Under the pieces are notes generated by a model that searched no databases, was not told where the DNA came from, and saw nothing but the letters and a program-made list of their open reading frames with translations. The position numbers and the translations under genes were made by a program. DNA of 57,513 bases. It comes from Bacteroidaceae bacterium. Lineage in GTDB: Bacteria; Bacteroidota; Bacteroidia; Bacteroidales; Bacteroidaceae. Of the stretch, positions 9,325 to 17,616 are shown one piece after another (the stretch's first letter is position 1; each line of letters starts with the position of its first letter). The DNA is taken from positions 1 through 57,513 of the forward strand of contig JAUUPT010000022.1 in the NCBI GenBank assembly GCA_030843315.1, given 5' to 3'.

Positions 9325-10194
9325 ATGAATTTTAATTGGATTAAAACAGTCTTATTAGCAGCGACGGCAATGGTTAGCTTGAATTCTTTCTCGCAAGACC
9401 TGATTGCCCGCCAAGCTCCCATCGACAGAAAACTTAAAAGTGTAGATTCACTGGCTTTACAGAAACAGATACGTGCTGAACAAGCTTTGTATCCGGGGCT
9501 GGATTTGTATCCTAACTGGAACAACGAGTTTGTGCAGGCTTATGGCGATGCAATCGTCCCCGATACTTATACGTTCGACTTGAAAGGTTTCTGTATGCCT
9601 ACTACTCATGACCGTATAACCGATGTATTCGGTTATCGTCCCCGAAGAAGAAGAGCACACTATGGCTTGGATATCAAAGTGTATGTTGGAGATACTATCC
9701 GTGCAGCTTTTGATGGAAAAGTACGTGTCGTTAAGAATCAAGGACGCCGTGGATATGGTAAGTATGTTGTAATTCGCCATGATAATGGGTTGGAAACAGT
9801 CTACGGGCACTTATCCAAGCAATTGGTAGATGTCAATGAGTTGGTAAGAGCAGGCGATCCTATCGCATTAGGAGGTAACACTGGACGTTCTACCGGTTCT
9901 CATCTCCATTTTGAAACCCGTTTCTTGGGAATTCCTATCAATCCTGCACTCATGTTTAATTTTGAAAAGCAAGATATTGTTGCCGATTCATATACTTTCA
10001 CTAAGGCAAAGGGTTCTTCCGGTACGGCGCGTAGTATGGCATCGGGCGAAGGGCTGTTCTATAAAGTGAAGAAAGGTGATACATTAGGCCGGATTGCAGC
10101 CCGTCAGGGAGTAAGCATAGACAAACTTTGCAAGCTGAACCGTATAACGCGTAAAACTGTTCTGCGTCCGGGACAAGTATTGCGTTGCTCATAA
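9325..10194 (+). CDS. Secreted M23 family peptidase with LysM domain
   Basis: A peptidoglycan-acting zinc metallopeptidase of 289 residues. A signal peptide (about 1-24, ending near LNSFSQ) is followed by a peptidase_M23 domain with HYGLD (His112...Asp116) and the second metal/catalytic motif HLH at 193-195, so it should be enzymatically active. A C-terminal LysM domain (about 245-288: FYKVKKGDTLGRIAARQG) binds glycan strands. A start at 9313 would add four residues; 9325 gives a cleaner signal peptide. It stands alone between recG and a clear terminator. Confidence 0.9.
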   Translation: MNFNWIKTVLLAATAMVSLNSFSQDLIARQAPIDRKLKSVDSLALQKQIRAEQALYPGLDLYPNWNNEFVQAYGDAIVPDTYTFDLKGFCMPTTHDRITDVFGYRPRRRRAHYGLDIKVYVGDTIRAAFDGKVRVVKNQGRRGYGKYVVIRHDNGLETVYGHLSKQLVDVNELVRAGDPIALGGNTGRSTGSHLHFETRFLGIPINPALMFNFEKQDIVADSYTFTKAKGSSGTARSMASGEGLFYKVKKGDTLGRIAARQGVSIDKLCKLNRITRKTVLRPGQVLRCS

Positions 10195-10216
10195 AAACGT
10201 AAACAATCTCTATAGA

Positions 10217-10262
10217 AGAGGGCACTTTAATATAATTTAGAGTGTCCTCTTTTTCTTTTTTC
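10217..10262 (+). terminator. Rho-independent terminator after LysM/M23 gene
   Basis: A 10-bp stem AGAGGGCACT (10217-10226) pairs with AGTGTCCTCT (10241-10250) with one G-U pair. A 14-nt loop separates the arms, and a T-rich run follows at 10251-10262. Confidence 0.85.
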
Positions 10263-10282
10263 TTTAATTATTCCTACCTTTG
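10252..10282 (+). promoter_or_regulatory. Promoter for DUF1599 gene (TTTC...TACCTTTG)
   Basis: The -7 box TACCTTTG at 10275-10282 matches TAnnTTTG exactly. TTTC at 10252-10255, 19 bp upstream, is a one-mismatch -33 box. The downstream ATG at 10301 leaves a very short leader. This promoter probably drives the DUF1599-DoxX-tpiA run. Confidence 0.65.
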
Positions 10283-10300
10283 CAGTCTATTTGTAAGGAA

Positions 10301-10843
10301 ATGAAAGATACCAAGCAACAATTTGAACACGTCATTGCAACCTGCCGTGATTTGTTCTCTAAGAAACTCCATGATTACGGTCCGGCGTGGCGTATTCTTC
10401 GTCCATCTTCCGTGACTGATCAGATATTCATCAAAGCCAATCGTATCAGAAGCATTGAAACAAAAGGGGTGACTTTGGTGGACGAAGGCATTCGTTCCGA
10501 GTTCATCGCTATAGTGAATTATGGCATTATCGGACTGATACAACTTGAATTAGGTTATGCTGAGGCTGCTGATATGACGGCTGAGGAGGCTTTGGTGCTG
10601 TATGATAAATATGTCAAGGTTTCTTTGGAGTTGATGCTCGCTAAGAATCATGATTATGATGAGGCTTGGCGCAGTATGCGTATCAGTTCCTATACCGATT
10701 TGATATTAATGAAAATATACCGGACTAAGCAGATAGAAAGTCTTGCCGGACAAACTTTGGTTTCAGAAGGCATTGATGCCAACTATATGGATATGATTAA
10801 CTATTCCGTGTTTGGTTTGATTAAGATTGAGTTTGGAGACTGA
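10301..10843 (+). CDS. DUF1599 family protein (duplicated domain)
   Basis: A 180-residue cytoplasmic protein of the Bacteroidota DUF1599 family; function unknown. The sequence is an internal duplication. HDYGPAWRILRPSSVTDQI in the first half matches HDYDEAWRSMRISSYTDLI in the second, and each half ends in an EGI...NY..FGLI(Q/K)(L/I)E(L/F)G segment. The pattern of conserved His, Asp, Glu and Trp residues is compatible with a nucleotide-pyrophosphohydrolase-like helical fold, but that is inference. A TTG at 10280 is in frame but lies in the -7 box, so the ATG at 10301 is preferred. Its end overlaps the next gene by 17 bp. Confidence 0.88.
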   Translation: MKDTKQQFEHVIATCRDLFSKKLHDYGPAWRILRPSSVTDQIFIKANRIRSIETKGVTLVDEGIRSEFIAIVNYGIIGLIQLELGYAEAADMTAEEALVLYDKYVKVSLELMLAKNHDYDEAWRSMRISSYTDLILMKIYRTKQIESLAGQTLVSEGIDANYMDMINYSVFGLIKIEFGD

Positions 10844-12128
10844 TAAGAAACATATCGCCGAGAAAGTATGGGTGAATGCCTGCCGCTTTTTACTGGGAGC
10901 CTTATTTATCTTCTCCGGCTTTGTAAAGGCGGTCGATCCGTTGGGGTCTTTCTATAAGATTCAGGATTACTTGACGGCTTTCGGGATAATTTCCTGGTTT
11001 CCTTCTTATCTCCCGTTGTTCTTTGCCGTAGTATTGTCCGCTATCGAATTCTGTGTCGGCATTTTCTTATGTTTAGGTATACGCCGGAAGGTTGCATCTA
11101 CATTAGCTTTATTGCTGATGGTTGTGATGACTCCTTTGACGTTTTATCTGGCATTAGCAAATCCGGTATCTGATTGCGGCTGCTTTGGCGATGCTTGGGT
11201 ATTGACCAACTGGCAGACTTTTGGTAAGAATATAGTGCTGTTGATTGCGGCAATATCAGTTTTCAAATGGCAGGACTTGATGGTGCGCTTCATTACACCT
11301 AAAATGGAATGGATGATTTCCATGTATACATTCCTGTTTGTATTTGTGCTTTCTTTCTACTGTTTAGGAGATTTGCCGATACTTGATTTCCGTCCTTATA
11401 AGATAGGAACGAATATAAAGGCAGGCATGGAGATTCCGGAAGGTGCCGAACCGAGTGTGTTTGAGAGTCACTTTATATTGGAGAAGGATGGCAAACGCCG
11501 GGAATTTACGTTGGAGAACTATCCGGACAGTACATGGACCTTTGTAGAAGCGCGTACGGTGTTGACGAAAAAAGGATATGAACCACCTATCCATGACTTT
11601 TCAATGATGAGTCTGGATAGTGGGGAGGATATAACAGACAGTGTGTTGTCGGATAAAGGATATACGTTTCTGTTGATTACCCATCGCATAGAAGAGGCGG
11701 ATGACAGTAACATTGACCTTATCAATGAAATCTATGATTACAGCGTGGAGCACGGCTATGGCTTTTATGCCTTGACCTCGTCTCCGGAAGAAGAAATAGA
11801 ACTGTGGCGTGATAAGAGTGGGGCTGAGTATCCCTTCTGCCAGATGGATGACATTACGCTGAAAACAATCATTCGTTCCAACCCCGGCTTGCTGCTGATA
11901 AAGGAAGGAACGATATTGAATAAATGGAGTGACAGCCGGTTGCCCGATGAATACGTGTTGACTGACAGCCTGGATAAGATTGAGTTGGGACTGCAAAAGC
12001 AAGTGAGCGATGTGAATACTATCGGCTATGTGTTGTTGTGGTTCATCGTTCCTCTTATGATGGTCATCAGCGTCGATATCCTGGTTGTGAGGCGAAGAGA
12101 AAGACAGAATGGTAAGGTGAGGAAGTAG
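10827..12128 (+). CDS. DoxX/MauE-type membrane protein
   Basis: A 433-residue membrane protein with an N-terminal four-helix DoxX/MauE-like domain (about 15-155), including FSGFVKAVDPLGS and the cysteine motif DCGCFGDAW. A soluble, probably periplasmic, region (about 185-400) follows, then a final membrane helix and a basic tail (RRRERQNGKVRK). MauE-like proteins are linked to disulfide or quinone redox chemistry, but no activity is established for this family. The best start is the non-ATG codon TTG at 10827, overlapping the DUF1599 gene; no in-frame ATG occurs before the first membrane helix. It precedes tpiA, an order conserved in Bacteroides. Confidence 0.8.
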   Translation: MSLETDKKHIAEKVWVNACRFLLGALFIFSGFVKAVDPLGSFYKIQDYLTAFGIISWFPSYLPLFFAVVLSAIEFCVGIFLCLGIRRKVASTLALLLMVVMTPLTFYLALANPVSDCGCFGDAWVLTNWQTFGKNIVLLIAAISVFKWQDLMVRFITPKMEWMISMYTFLFVFVLSFYCLGDLPILDFRPYKIGTNIKAGMEIPEGAEPSVFESHFILEKDGKRREFTLENYPDSTWTFVEARTVLTKKGYEPPIHDFSMMSLDSGEDITDSVLSDKGYTFLLITHRIEEADDSNIDLINEIYDYSVEHGYGFYALTSSPEEEIELWRDKSGAEYPFCQMDDITLKTIIRSNPGLLLIKEGTILNKWSDSRLPDEYVLTDSLDKIELGLQKQVSDVNTIGYVLLWFIVPLMMVISVDILVVRRRERQNGKVRK

Positions 12129-12190
12129 CTTAACAGTAAATAGTAAATTGTCAAATAGTAGATATATTAACCCTTTTAATAATAAACAAA

Positions 12191-12946
12191 ATGAGAAAAA
12201 ACATTGTTGCAGGAAACTGGAAAATGAACAAAACCCTTCAGGAGGGTATTGCTCTTGCAAAAGAACTGAATGAAGCTTTGGCTAGTGAAAAACCTAACTG
12301 TGATGTAGTTATCTGCACTCCGTTTATCCACTTGGCATCTGTTACTCCTTTGGTAGACGCTGCTAAGATTGGTGTTGGTGCAGAAAACTGTGCAGACAAA
12401 GAATCAGGAGCATATACAGGTGAGGTTTCAGCTGCTATGGTTGCATCTACAGGTGCTAAATATGTAATTCTGGGTCACTCAGAGCGTCGTGCTTACTATG
12501 GTGAAACAGTAGCCATCTTGGAAGAAAAGGTAAAATTGGCTTTGGCCAACGGCTTGACTCCGATCTTCTGTATCGGTGAAGTGCTGGAAGAACGCGAAGC
12601 AAACAAGCAGAATGAAGTAGTTGCTGCTCAGCTGGCATCTGTATTCTCTCTGTCTGCCGAGGACTTCTCTAAGATTATCCTGGCTTACGAACCTGTTTGG
12701 GCTATCGGTACCGGTAAGACTGCTTCTCCTGCACAAGCTCAGGAAATCCATGCTTTCATCCGTTCTACGGTTGCTGCAAAGTACGGAAACGAAATAGCTG
12801 ATAACTGCTCTATCCTTTATGGTGGTAGCTGCAAGCCCTCTAACGCGAAGGAACTGTTTGCTAACCCCGATGTTGACGGCGGTTTGATTGGTGGCGCTGC
12901 TTTGAAGGTTGCTGACTTCAAGGGTATCATCGATGCTTTTAACTAA
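12191..12946 (+). CDS. tpiA: Triosephosphate isomerase
   Basis: Interconverts dihydroxyacetone phosphate and glyceraldehyde 3-phosphate in glycolysis and gluconeogenesis. The 251-residue TIM barrel keeps all catalytic residues: Asn9 and Lys11 in AGNWKMNKT, His96 in ILGHSERR, and Glu165 in AYEPVWAIGTGKTA. The C-terminal phosphate-binding GGS motif is also present. The codon choice looks strongly biased, as expected for a highly expressed gene. Confidence 0.98.
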   Translation: MRKNIVAGNWKMNKTLQEGIALAKELNEALASEKPNCDVVICTPFIHLASVTPLVDAAKIGVGAENCADKESGAYTGEVSAAMVASTGAKYVILGHSERRAYYGETVAILEEKVKLALANGLTPIFCIGEVLEEREANKQNEVVAAQLASVFSLSAEDFSKIILAYEPVWAIGTGKTASPAQAQEIHAFIRSTVAAKYGNEIADNCSILYGGSCKPSNAKELFANPDVDGGLIGGAALKVADFKGIIDAFN

Positions 12947-12952
12947 TGAATA

Positions 12953-13052
12953 ATGGAGAATTGATAATTGATAATTGGGCGCAAGTGCCCGATTGTCAAT
13001 TATCATTCCATCCATTCTCTCATTATCAATTATCCACTCTCAATTATCAATT
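12953..13052. repeat. AT-rich palindromic intergenic element between tpiA and SPOR gene
   Basis: The gap is built from variants of AATTGATAATTG and its complement. An 18-bp stem with two G-U pairs (12963-12980 with 12987-13004) encloses the loop GCAAGT and has GGGC/GCCC at its tip. The right part, 13021-13052, repeats TATCAATTAT twice. No T-run follows the stem, so it looks more like a REP-type dispersed element or mRNA processing/attenuation structure than a plain terminator. A short TTGATAATTG-like piece also occurs at 45549-45560. Confidence 0.65.
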
Positions 13053-13511
13053 ATGAAGAAGCTTGGTTTACTTTTAGTTGCATGCTTTGCTTTTGCAACC
13101 CTTTCTGTAGCGCAGAATAACATTGTAAAGAGCCTGGAACGCAGTGTGCCGGGACAAGGCAAGGTGACCATCCATCAAGATGCCCGTATTGCGGCGCTGA
13201 TAGGTTCGGAATATATCCCTACCGGTACGGAAGATCAGAAGGTGATTAAAAGTTCGGGCTACCGCATACAGGTCTATGCCGGAAACAACACCCGTCAAGC
13301 CAAGAACGAAGCCTATTCAGTGGCTTCCCGCATTAAGGAACACTTCCCTGAACTTGCTATTTATACCTCTTTCAATCCTCCCCGCTGGCTGTGCCGTGCA
13401 GGCGATTTCCGTAGTATCGAAGAAGCGGATGCAATGATGCGCCAACTGCGTGCTACCGGTGTTTTTAAAGAAGTTTCGATTGTAAAAGAGCAGATAAACA
13501 TTCCCTTATAA
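13053..13511 (+). CDS. Secreted SPOR-domain protein
   Basis: A 152-residue exported protein with a signal peptide (MKKLGLLLVACFAFATLSVAQ) and a C-terminal SPOR domain (about 70-148: YRIQVYAGNNTRQAKNEAYS, then FRSIEEADAMMRQLR). SPOR domains bind glycan strands lacking stem peptides at division sites, so a periplasmic role in cell-wall remodelling or division is likely. The frame opens at 12975, but those extra codons are the repeat element; the ATG at 13053 gives a proper signal peptide. Confidence 0.88.
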   Translation: MKKLGLLLVACFAFATLSVAQNNIVKSLERSVPGQGKVTIHQDARIAALIGSEYIPTGTEDQKVIKSSGYRIQVYAGNNTRQAKNEAYSVASRIKEHFPELAIYTSFNPPRWLCRAGDFRSIEEADAMMRQLRATGVFKEVSIVKEQINIPL

Positions 13512-13520
13512 AGATCAATC

Positions 13521-14108
13521 ATGTTAGGAAAAGAAGAAATCGTATCTCCCGCATTGGATGAGTTAAAAGAGCATTATCACCATATCCTTACTTTGCTGGG
13601 CGAAGATGCCGGACGTGAAGGCTTGCTGAAAACGCCGGAACGAGTGGCAAAAGCTATGTTGTCATTGACAAAGGGCTATCACATGGACCCGCACGAAGTG
13701 CTCCGTTCTGCTAAGTTCCAGGAAGAATACAGCCAGATGGTGATTGTGAAAGACATTGATTTCTTCTCGCTTTGCGAGCATCACATGCTTCCGTTCTACG
13801 GAAAGGCACATGTGGCTTATATCCCTAACGGCTATATCACAGGCTTGAGCAAAATAGCCCGAGTAGTAGATATCTTCTCCCATCGCCTGCAAGTGCAGGA
13901 ACGCATGACGCTGCAAATCAAAGAATGCATTCAGGAAACCTTGAACCCATTAGGCGTAATGGTGGTGGTAGAGGCTAAACACATGTGCATGCAGATGCGT
14001 GGCGTTGAAAAACAAAATTCCATCACAACAACTTCTGATTTTACCGGAGCTTTCAATCAAGCTAAGACGCGTGAGGAGTTTATGAACCTCATCAGGCATA
14101 ATTCGTGA
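13521..14108 (+). CDS. folE: GTP cyclohydrolase I
   Basis: Converts GTP to 7,8-dihydroneopterin triphosphate, the first step of folate (and queuosine precursor) synthesis. The 195-residue protein has the zinc ligands Cys85 and His88 in LCEHHMLPF and Cys156 in KHMCMQMRGVEKQ, plus the GLSKIARVV segment. It starts 9 bp after the SPOR gene. Confidence 0.97.
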   Translation: MLGKEEIVSPALDELKEHYHHILTLLGEDAGREGLLKTPERVAKAMLSLTKGYHMDPHEVLRSAKFQEEYSQMVIVKDIDFFSLCEHHMLPFYGKAHVAYIPNGYITGLSKIARVVDIFSHRLQVQERMTLQIKECIQETLNPLGVMVVVEAKHMCMQMRGVEKQNSITTTSDFTGAFNQAKTREEFMNLIRHNS

Positions 14109-14155
14109 TTGAAGCGCATGGCAAAATGAGAAAGTAAATAATCTCACATTTGTCT

Positions 14156-15145
14156 ATGAACTTTTATACCTCCGTTGAATTACCTGCCGACCTGCCGCGG
14201 CTGACGCATGCGGACAGGCTGATGCTTCTTGGCTCCTGTTTTGCCACCCATATCGGTACAAGGCTGGTCGATGCCAAGTTCCGTTGTGATGTCAATCCTT
14301 ACGGTGTTCTTTATAACCCGCTATCCATTTCTGCCGCTCTGCGCGAAATCCTTGCCGGGAAGATGTACGGTGCAGACCATCTTTTCCTCTTCCGGGAACT
14401 TTGGAACAGCCCGATGCATCATGGCTCTTTCTCTTCGCCTGATCTGGAAGAAACATTGAACCACATCAATGAACGGCTGCAGAAGGCGCATGAAGATATA
14501 CCTCAACTGAATTATTTGCTGCTAACCTTCGGCTCTGCCTGGGTGTACGAGAGCAGGGATACAGGGCGAGTTGTTGCCAACTGTCACAAGCAGCCCGAAT
14601 CCTGCTTTACCCGTCGCATGCTCTCCGTAGAAGAGATAGTGCTCGATTATACCTCCCTGTTTTCCGAATTGTTAGCATCGAATCCCGGGCTAAAGGTGAT
14701 ATTTACCGTCAGTCCCATCCGTCACGTCCGTGATGGAATGCATGCCAATGCTCTGAGTAAAGCTACTTTGCTATTGGCCATCGAACGACTCCAAATCCTT
14801 TTTCCCGAACATGTCTTCTATTTCCCTGCCTATGAACTGTTGATAGACGAACTACGCGACTACCGTTTTTATGCCGAAGACATGGTGCATCCTTCAGAAG
14901 TCGCCGTCCGCTATGTGTGGGAGCGATTTGTGCAAGCTTGCATCTCCACAGATGCGTTACAGATTATGGAAGAAAGTGAAAATATCCGTAAGGCACTATT
15001 ACATAGACCGTTTCATTCGGAGTCTGACGAGTATAAGCGTTTTTTAGAACAAATTGTGTTAAAAATAGACCGACTTAACGGAAAATACCCGTACTTAGAC
15101 TTCCAAAATGAGAGAGAAACATGTCATACTCGATTGAAAGCATAA
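14156..15145 (+). CDS. GSCFA domain-containing protein (SGNH-like esterase fold)
   Basis: A 329-residue protein with the defining motif LLGSCFATHIG (Ser27) near the N-terminus and a D-x-x-H-like element EDMVHPSE near residue 243. Both are consistent with a GDSL/SGNH-type hydrolase. GSCFA proteins are common in Bacteroidota; the substrate is unknown. Its last 25 bp overlap the start of murF-alr, a coupling that hints at a cell-envelope role. A TTG at 14150 would add two residues. Confidence 0.85.
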   Translation: MNFYTSVELPADLPRLTHADRLMLLGSCFATHIGTRLVDAKFRCDVNPYGVLYNPLSISAALREILAGKMYGADHLFLFRELWNSPMHHGSFSSPDLEETLNHINERLQKAHEDIPQLNYLLLTFGSAWVYESRDTGRVVANCHKQPESCFTRRMLSVEEIVLDYTSLFSELLASNPGLKVIFTVSPIRHVRDGMHANALSKATLLLAIERLQILFPEHVFYFPAYELLIDELRDYRFYAEDMVHPSEVAVRYVWERFVQACISTDALQIMEESENIRKALLHRPFHSESDEYKRFLEQIVLKIDRLNGKYPYLDFQNERETCHTRLKA

Positions 15146-17610
15146 CCGAAAGTATTGGTGCACGACGTGTGGGGAGCGCGCCGGCTACTATTGATTGGCT
15201 GCTTACCGACAGCCGTTCCTTGAGTTTCCCCGAAGAAACTTTGTTCTTTGCCCTGACCACCAAGCGGAATGATGGCGCGCGCTACATTGCCGACCTATAC
15301 GCCCGTGGCGTACGCAACTTTGTGGTGAGCGAAGAGAGTTTTAAGAAAATGGAGGACGGAGACTTGAAAGCTGAAAGCTCCGTTAACTTCCTCGTAGTCT
15401 CCAATCCGCTGAAAGCCCTGCAGAAACTTGCAGAACTGCATCGGAACCAATTCCAGATTCCTGTTATCGGCATTACGGGCAGTAACGGAAAGACCATCGT
15501 AAAGGAATGGTTGCACCAGTTGCTCAGCCCCGAACGTACCATCGTTCGCTCGCCCCGCAGCTATAACTCCCAGATTGGTGTACCCCTGTCGGTGTGGCAG
15601 ATGGACGAACAGTCCGAACTTGCCATCTTCGAAGCCGGCATCTCGGAACCGGGGGAAATGCGTGCCCTCCAGAATATCATCCAACCTACCATCGGCGTCC
15701 TGACCAATATCGGAGGCGCCCATCAGGAGAACTTCTTCTCCATGCAGGAGAAGTGTATGGAGAAGCTCATGCTTTTCAAGAACTGCGATGTGGTGATTTA
15801 CAATGGCGATAATGAATTCATCAGCCACTGCGTATCCAAGTCCATGCTTTCTGCGCGTGAGATTGCGTGGAGCCGGACGGACATGGAACGCCCTTTATAT
15901 ATAAGTAAGGTAGAGAAGAAAGACGAATCTACCATCATTTCCTACCGCTATCTGGATATGGACAATACCTTCACGCTGCCTTTCATTGACGATGCTTCCA
16001 TCGAGAACTCGTTGAACTGCCTGGCTGCCTGTCTGTATCTGATGCTTCCCGCCGAACAGATTACGGAACGTATGGCGAAGCTGGAACCTGTTGCCATGCG
16101 TCTGGAAGTAAAAGAAGGAAAGAACAACTGCCTGCTGATTAACGACAGTTATAACTCCGACCTCGGCTCACTGGATATAGCGCTCAACTTCCTGTATCGC
16201 CGTTCTCTTTCCAAAGGCTTGAAGCGGACGCTGATCCTCTCCGATATCCTGGAAACAGGACAGAATACGCCTACCCTCTACCGCCAGGTAACCCAGTTGG
16301 TGAATAGCCGCAGCATAGAGCGCATTATCGGTGTGGGCAATGAGATATCCTCTTGTGCCGCCCGCTTCGACATAGAAAAGGCGTTCTATCCCGATACCGA
16401 CACCCTGATACACGCCATCCAAAGAGGTGAACTCCGCCTCGAAAACGAGATCATCCTGATTAAGGGTGCCCGTAAGTTCGGCTTCGATGCCCTGACGGAA
16501 GTGTTGGAAAAGAAAGTGCACGAAACCATCCTGGAAGTCAACCTCGGAGCGATGATAGCCAATCTGAACTATTACCGCAGCAAACTGAAGCCGGAGACCA
16601 AGATGGTGTGCATGGTGAAAGCCTCTGCCTATGGCGCCGGTTCTTACGAAGTTGCCAAGACCTTGCAGGAACATCACGTCGATTATCTCGCTGTGGCGGT
16701 TGCCGACGAAGGTTCGGACCTTCGCAAAGCGGGAATCACTGCAAGCATTCTCATCATGAATCCCGAAATGACGGCGTTTAAGACCATGTTCGACTATAAA
16801 CTGGAACCCGAAGTATATAGCTTCCACCTGCTCGATGCCTTGATTAAGGAAGCCGAGAAGGAAGGTATCACCAACTTCCCGATCCACATAAAACTGGATA
16901 CCGGCATGCACCGCCTAGGCTTTGCCCCGGAAGATATGCCCCGCCTGATAGAACGGTTGAAAGGACAGAATGCCGTTATCGCCCGTTCCGTATTCTCCCA
17001 CTTCGTAGGGAGCGATGCACCGCAGTTCGACGCTTTTACGCGCCAGCAGATTGTGATGTTCGAGCAGGCATCCCTGGAGTTGCAGGAAGCCTTCCCGCAT
17101 AAGATACTCCGCCATATCTGTAATTCTGCCGGAATAGAACGTTTCCCGGGAGCACAGTTCGATATGGTGCGCCTGGGCATCGGCCTTTATGGCATCAGCC
17201 CGATTGATAACTCCATCATCAACAATGTCAGCACATTGCATACTACCATTCTTCAGATACGCGATGTGCCCGAAGAAGATACCGTAGGATACAGCCGCAA
17301 GGGGCACTTGGTGCGTCCTTCACGCATTGCCGCCCTACCTATCGGCTATGCCGACGGACTGAACCGCCACTTGGGCAACGGACATGCCTATTGCCTGGTG
17401 AACGGACAGAAAGCGCCGTATGTAGGCAATATCTGCATGGACGTCTGCATGATAGACGTTACCGATATCGACTGTAAAGAGGGTGATACCGTAGAAATTT
17501 TCGGTGACCATCTGCCTATCACCGTTCTGTCCGATACGCTCGAAACCATCCCTTACGAAGTGCTGACAAGTATCTCGACGCGGGTGAAGAGAGTGTATTA
17601 TCAGGATTGA
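15121..17610 (+). CDS. Bifunctional MurF ligase / alanine racemase
   Basis: An 829-residue fusion. The N-terminal half is UDP-N-acetylmuramoyl-tripeptide:D-Ala-D-Ala ligase (MurF), with Mur-type ATP loop GITGSNGKT at 117-125 and GISEPGEMRALQ. The C-terminal half (from about 465) is a PLP-dependent alanine racemase, with PLP lysine Lys500 in MVKASAYGAG, LPIGYADGLNR, and VGNICMDVCMIDVTD. One protein could thus make D-Ala and attach the D-Ala-D-Ala dipeptide made by Ddl. The fusion is known in Bacteroidota. It overlaps the GSCFA gene and converges with aroA 6 bp away. Confidence 0.95.
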   Translation: MSYSIESITESIGARRVGSAPATIDWLLTDSRSLSFPEETLFFALTTKRNDGARYIADLYARGVRNFVVSEESFKKMEDGDLKAESSVNFLVVSNPLKALQKLAELHRNQFQIPVIGITGSNGKTIVKEWLHQLLSPERTIVRSPRSYNSQIGVPLSVWQMDEQSELAIFEAGISEPGEMRALQNIIQPTIGVLTNIGGAHQENFFSMQEKCMEKLMLFKNCDVVIYNGDNEFISHCVSKSMLSAREIAWSRTDMERPLYISKVEKKDESTIISYRYLDMDNTFTLPFIDDASIENSLNCLAACLYLMLPAEQITERMAKLEPVAMRLEVKEGKNNCLLINDSYNSDLGSLDIALNFLYRRSLSKGLKRTLILSDILETGQNTPTLYRQVTQLVNSRSIERIIGVGNEISSCAARFDIEKAFYPDTDTLIHAIQRGELRLENEIILIKGARKFGFDALTEVLEKKVHETILEVNLGAMIANLNYYRSKLKPETKMVCMVKASAYGAGSYEVAKTLQEHHVDYLAVAVADEGSDLRKAGITASILIMNPEMTAFKTMFDYKLEPEVYSFHLLDALIKEAEKEGITNFPIHIKLDTGMHRLGFAPEDMPRLIERLKGQNAVIARSVFSHFVGSDAPQFDAFTRQQIVMFEQASLELQEAFPHKILRHICNSAGIERFPGAQFDMVRLGIGLYGISPIDNSIINNVSTLHTTILQIRDVPEEDTVGYSRKGHLVRPSRIAALPIGYADGLNRHLGNGHAYCLVNGQKAPYVGNICMDVCMIDVTDIDCKEGDTVEIFGDHLPITVLSDTLETIPYEVLTSISTRVKRVYYQD

Positions 17611-17616
17611 GGTAAT

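Noticed and set aside
9186..9335. A 49-codon frame (MTDVVFRREMLPLGEFLKIN...) overlapping the start of the LysM/M23 gene
   Set aside because: It spans the probable -7 box at 9217-9224 and overlaps the signal peptide start, so a transcript from that box would not contain its first codons; no homologue is recognised.
15121..17610. MurF-alanine racemase fusion as a novel enzyme
   Set aside because: The fusion is a known arrangement in Bacteroidota, so it is annotated but not claimed as new.
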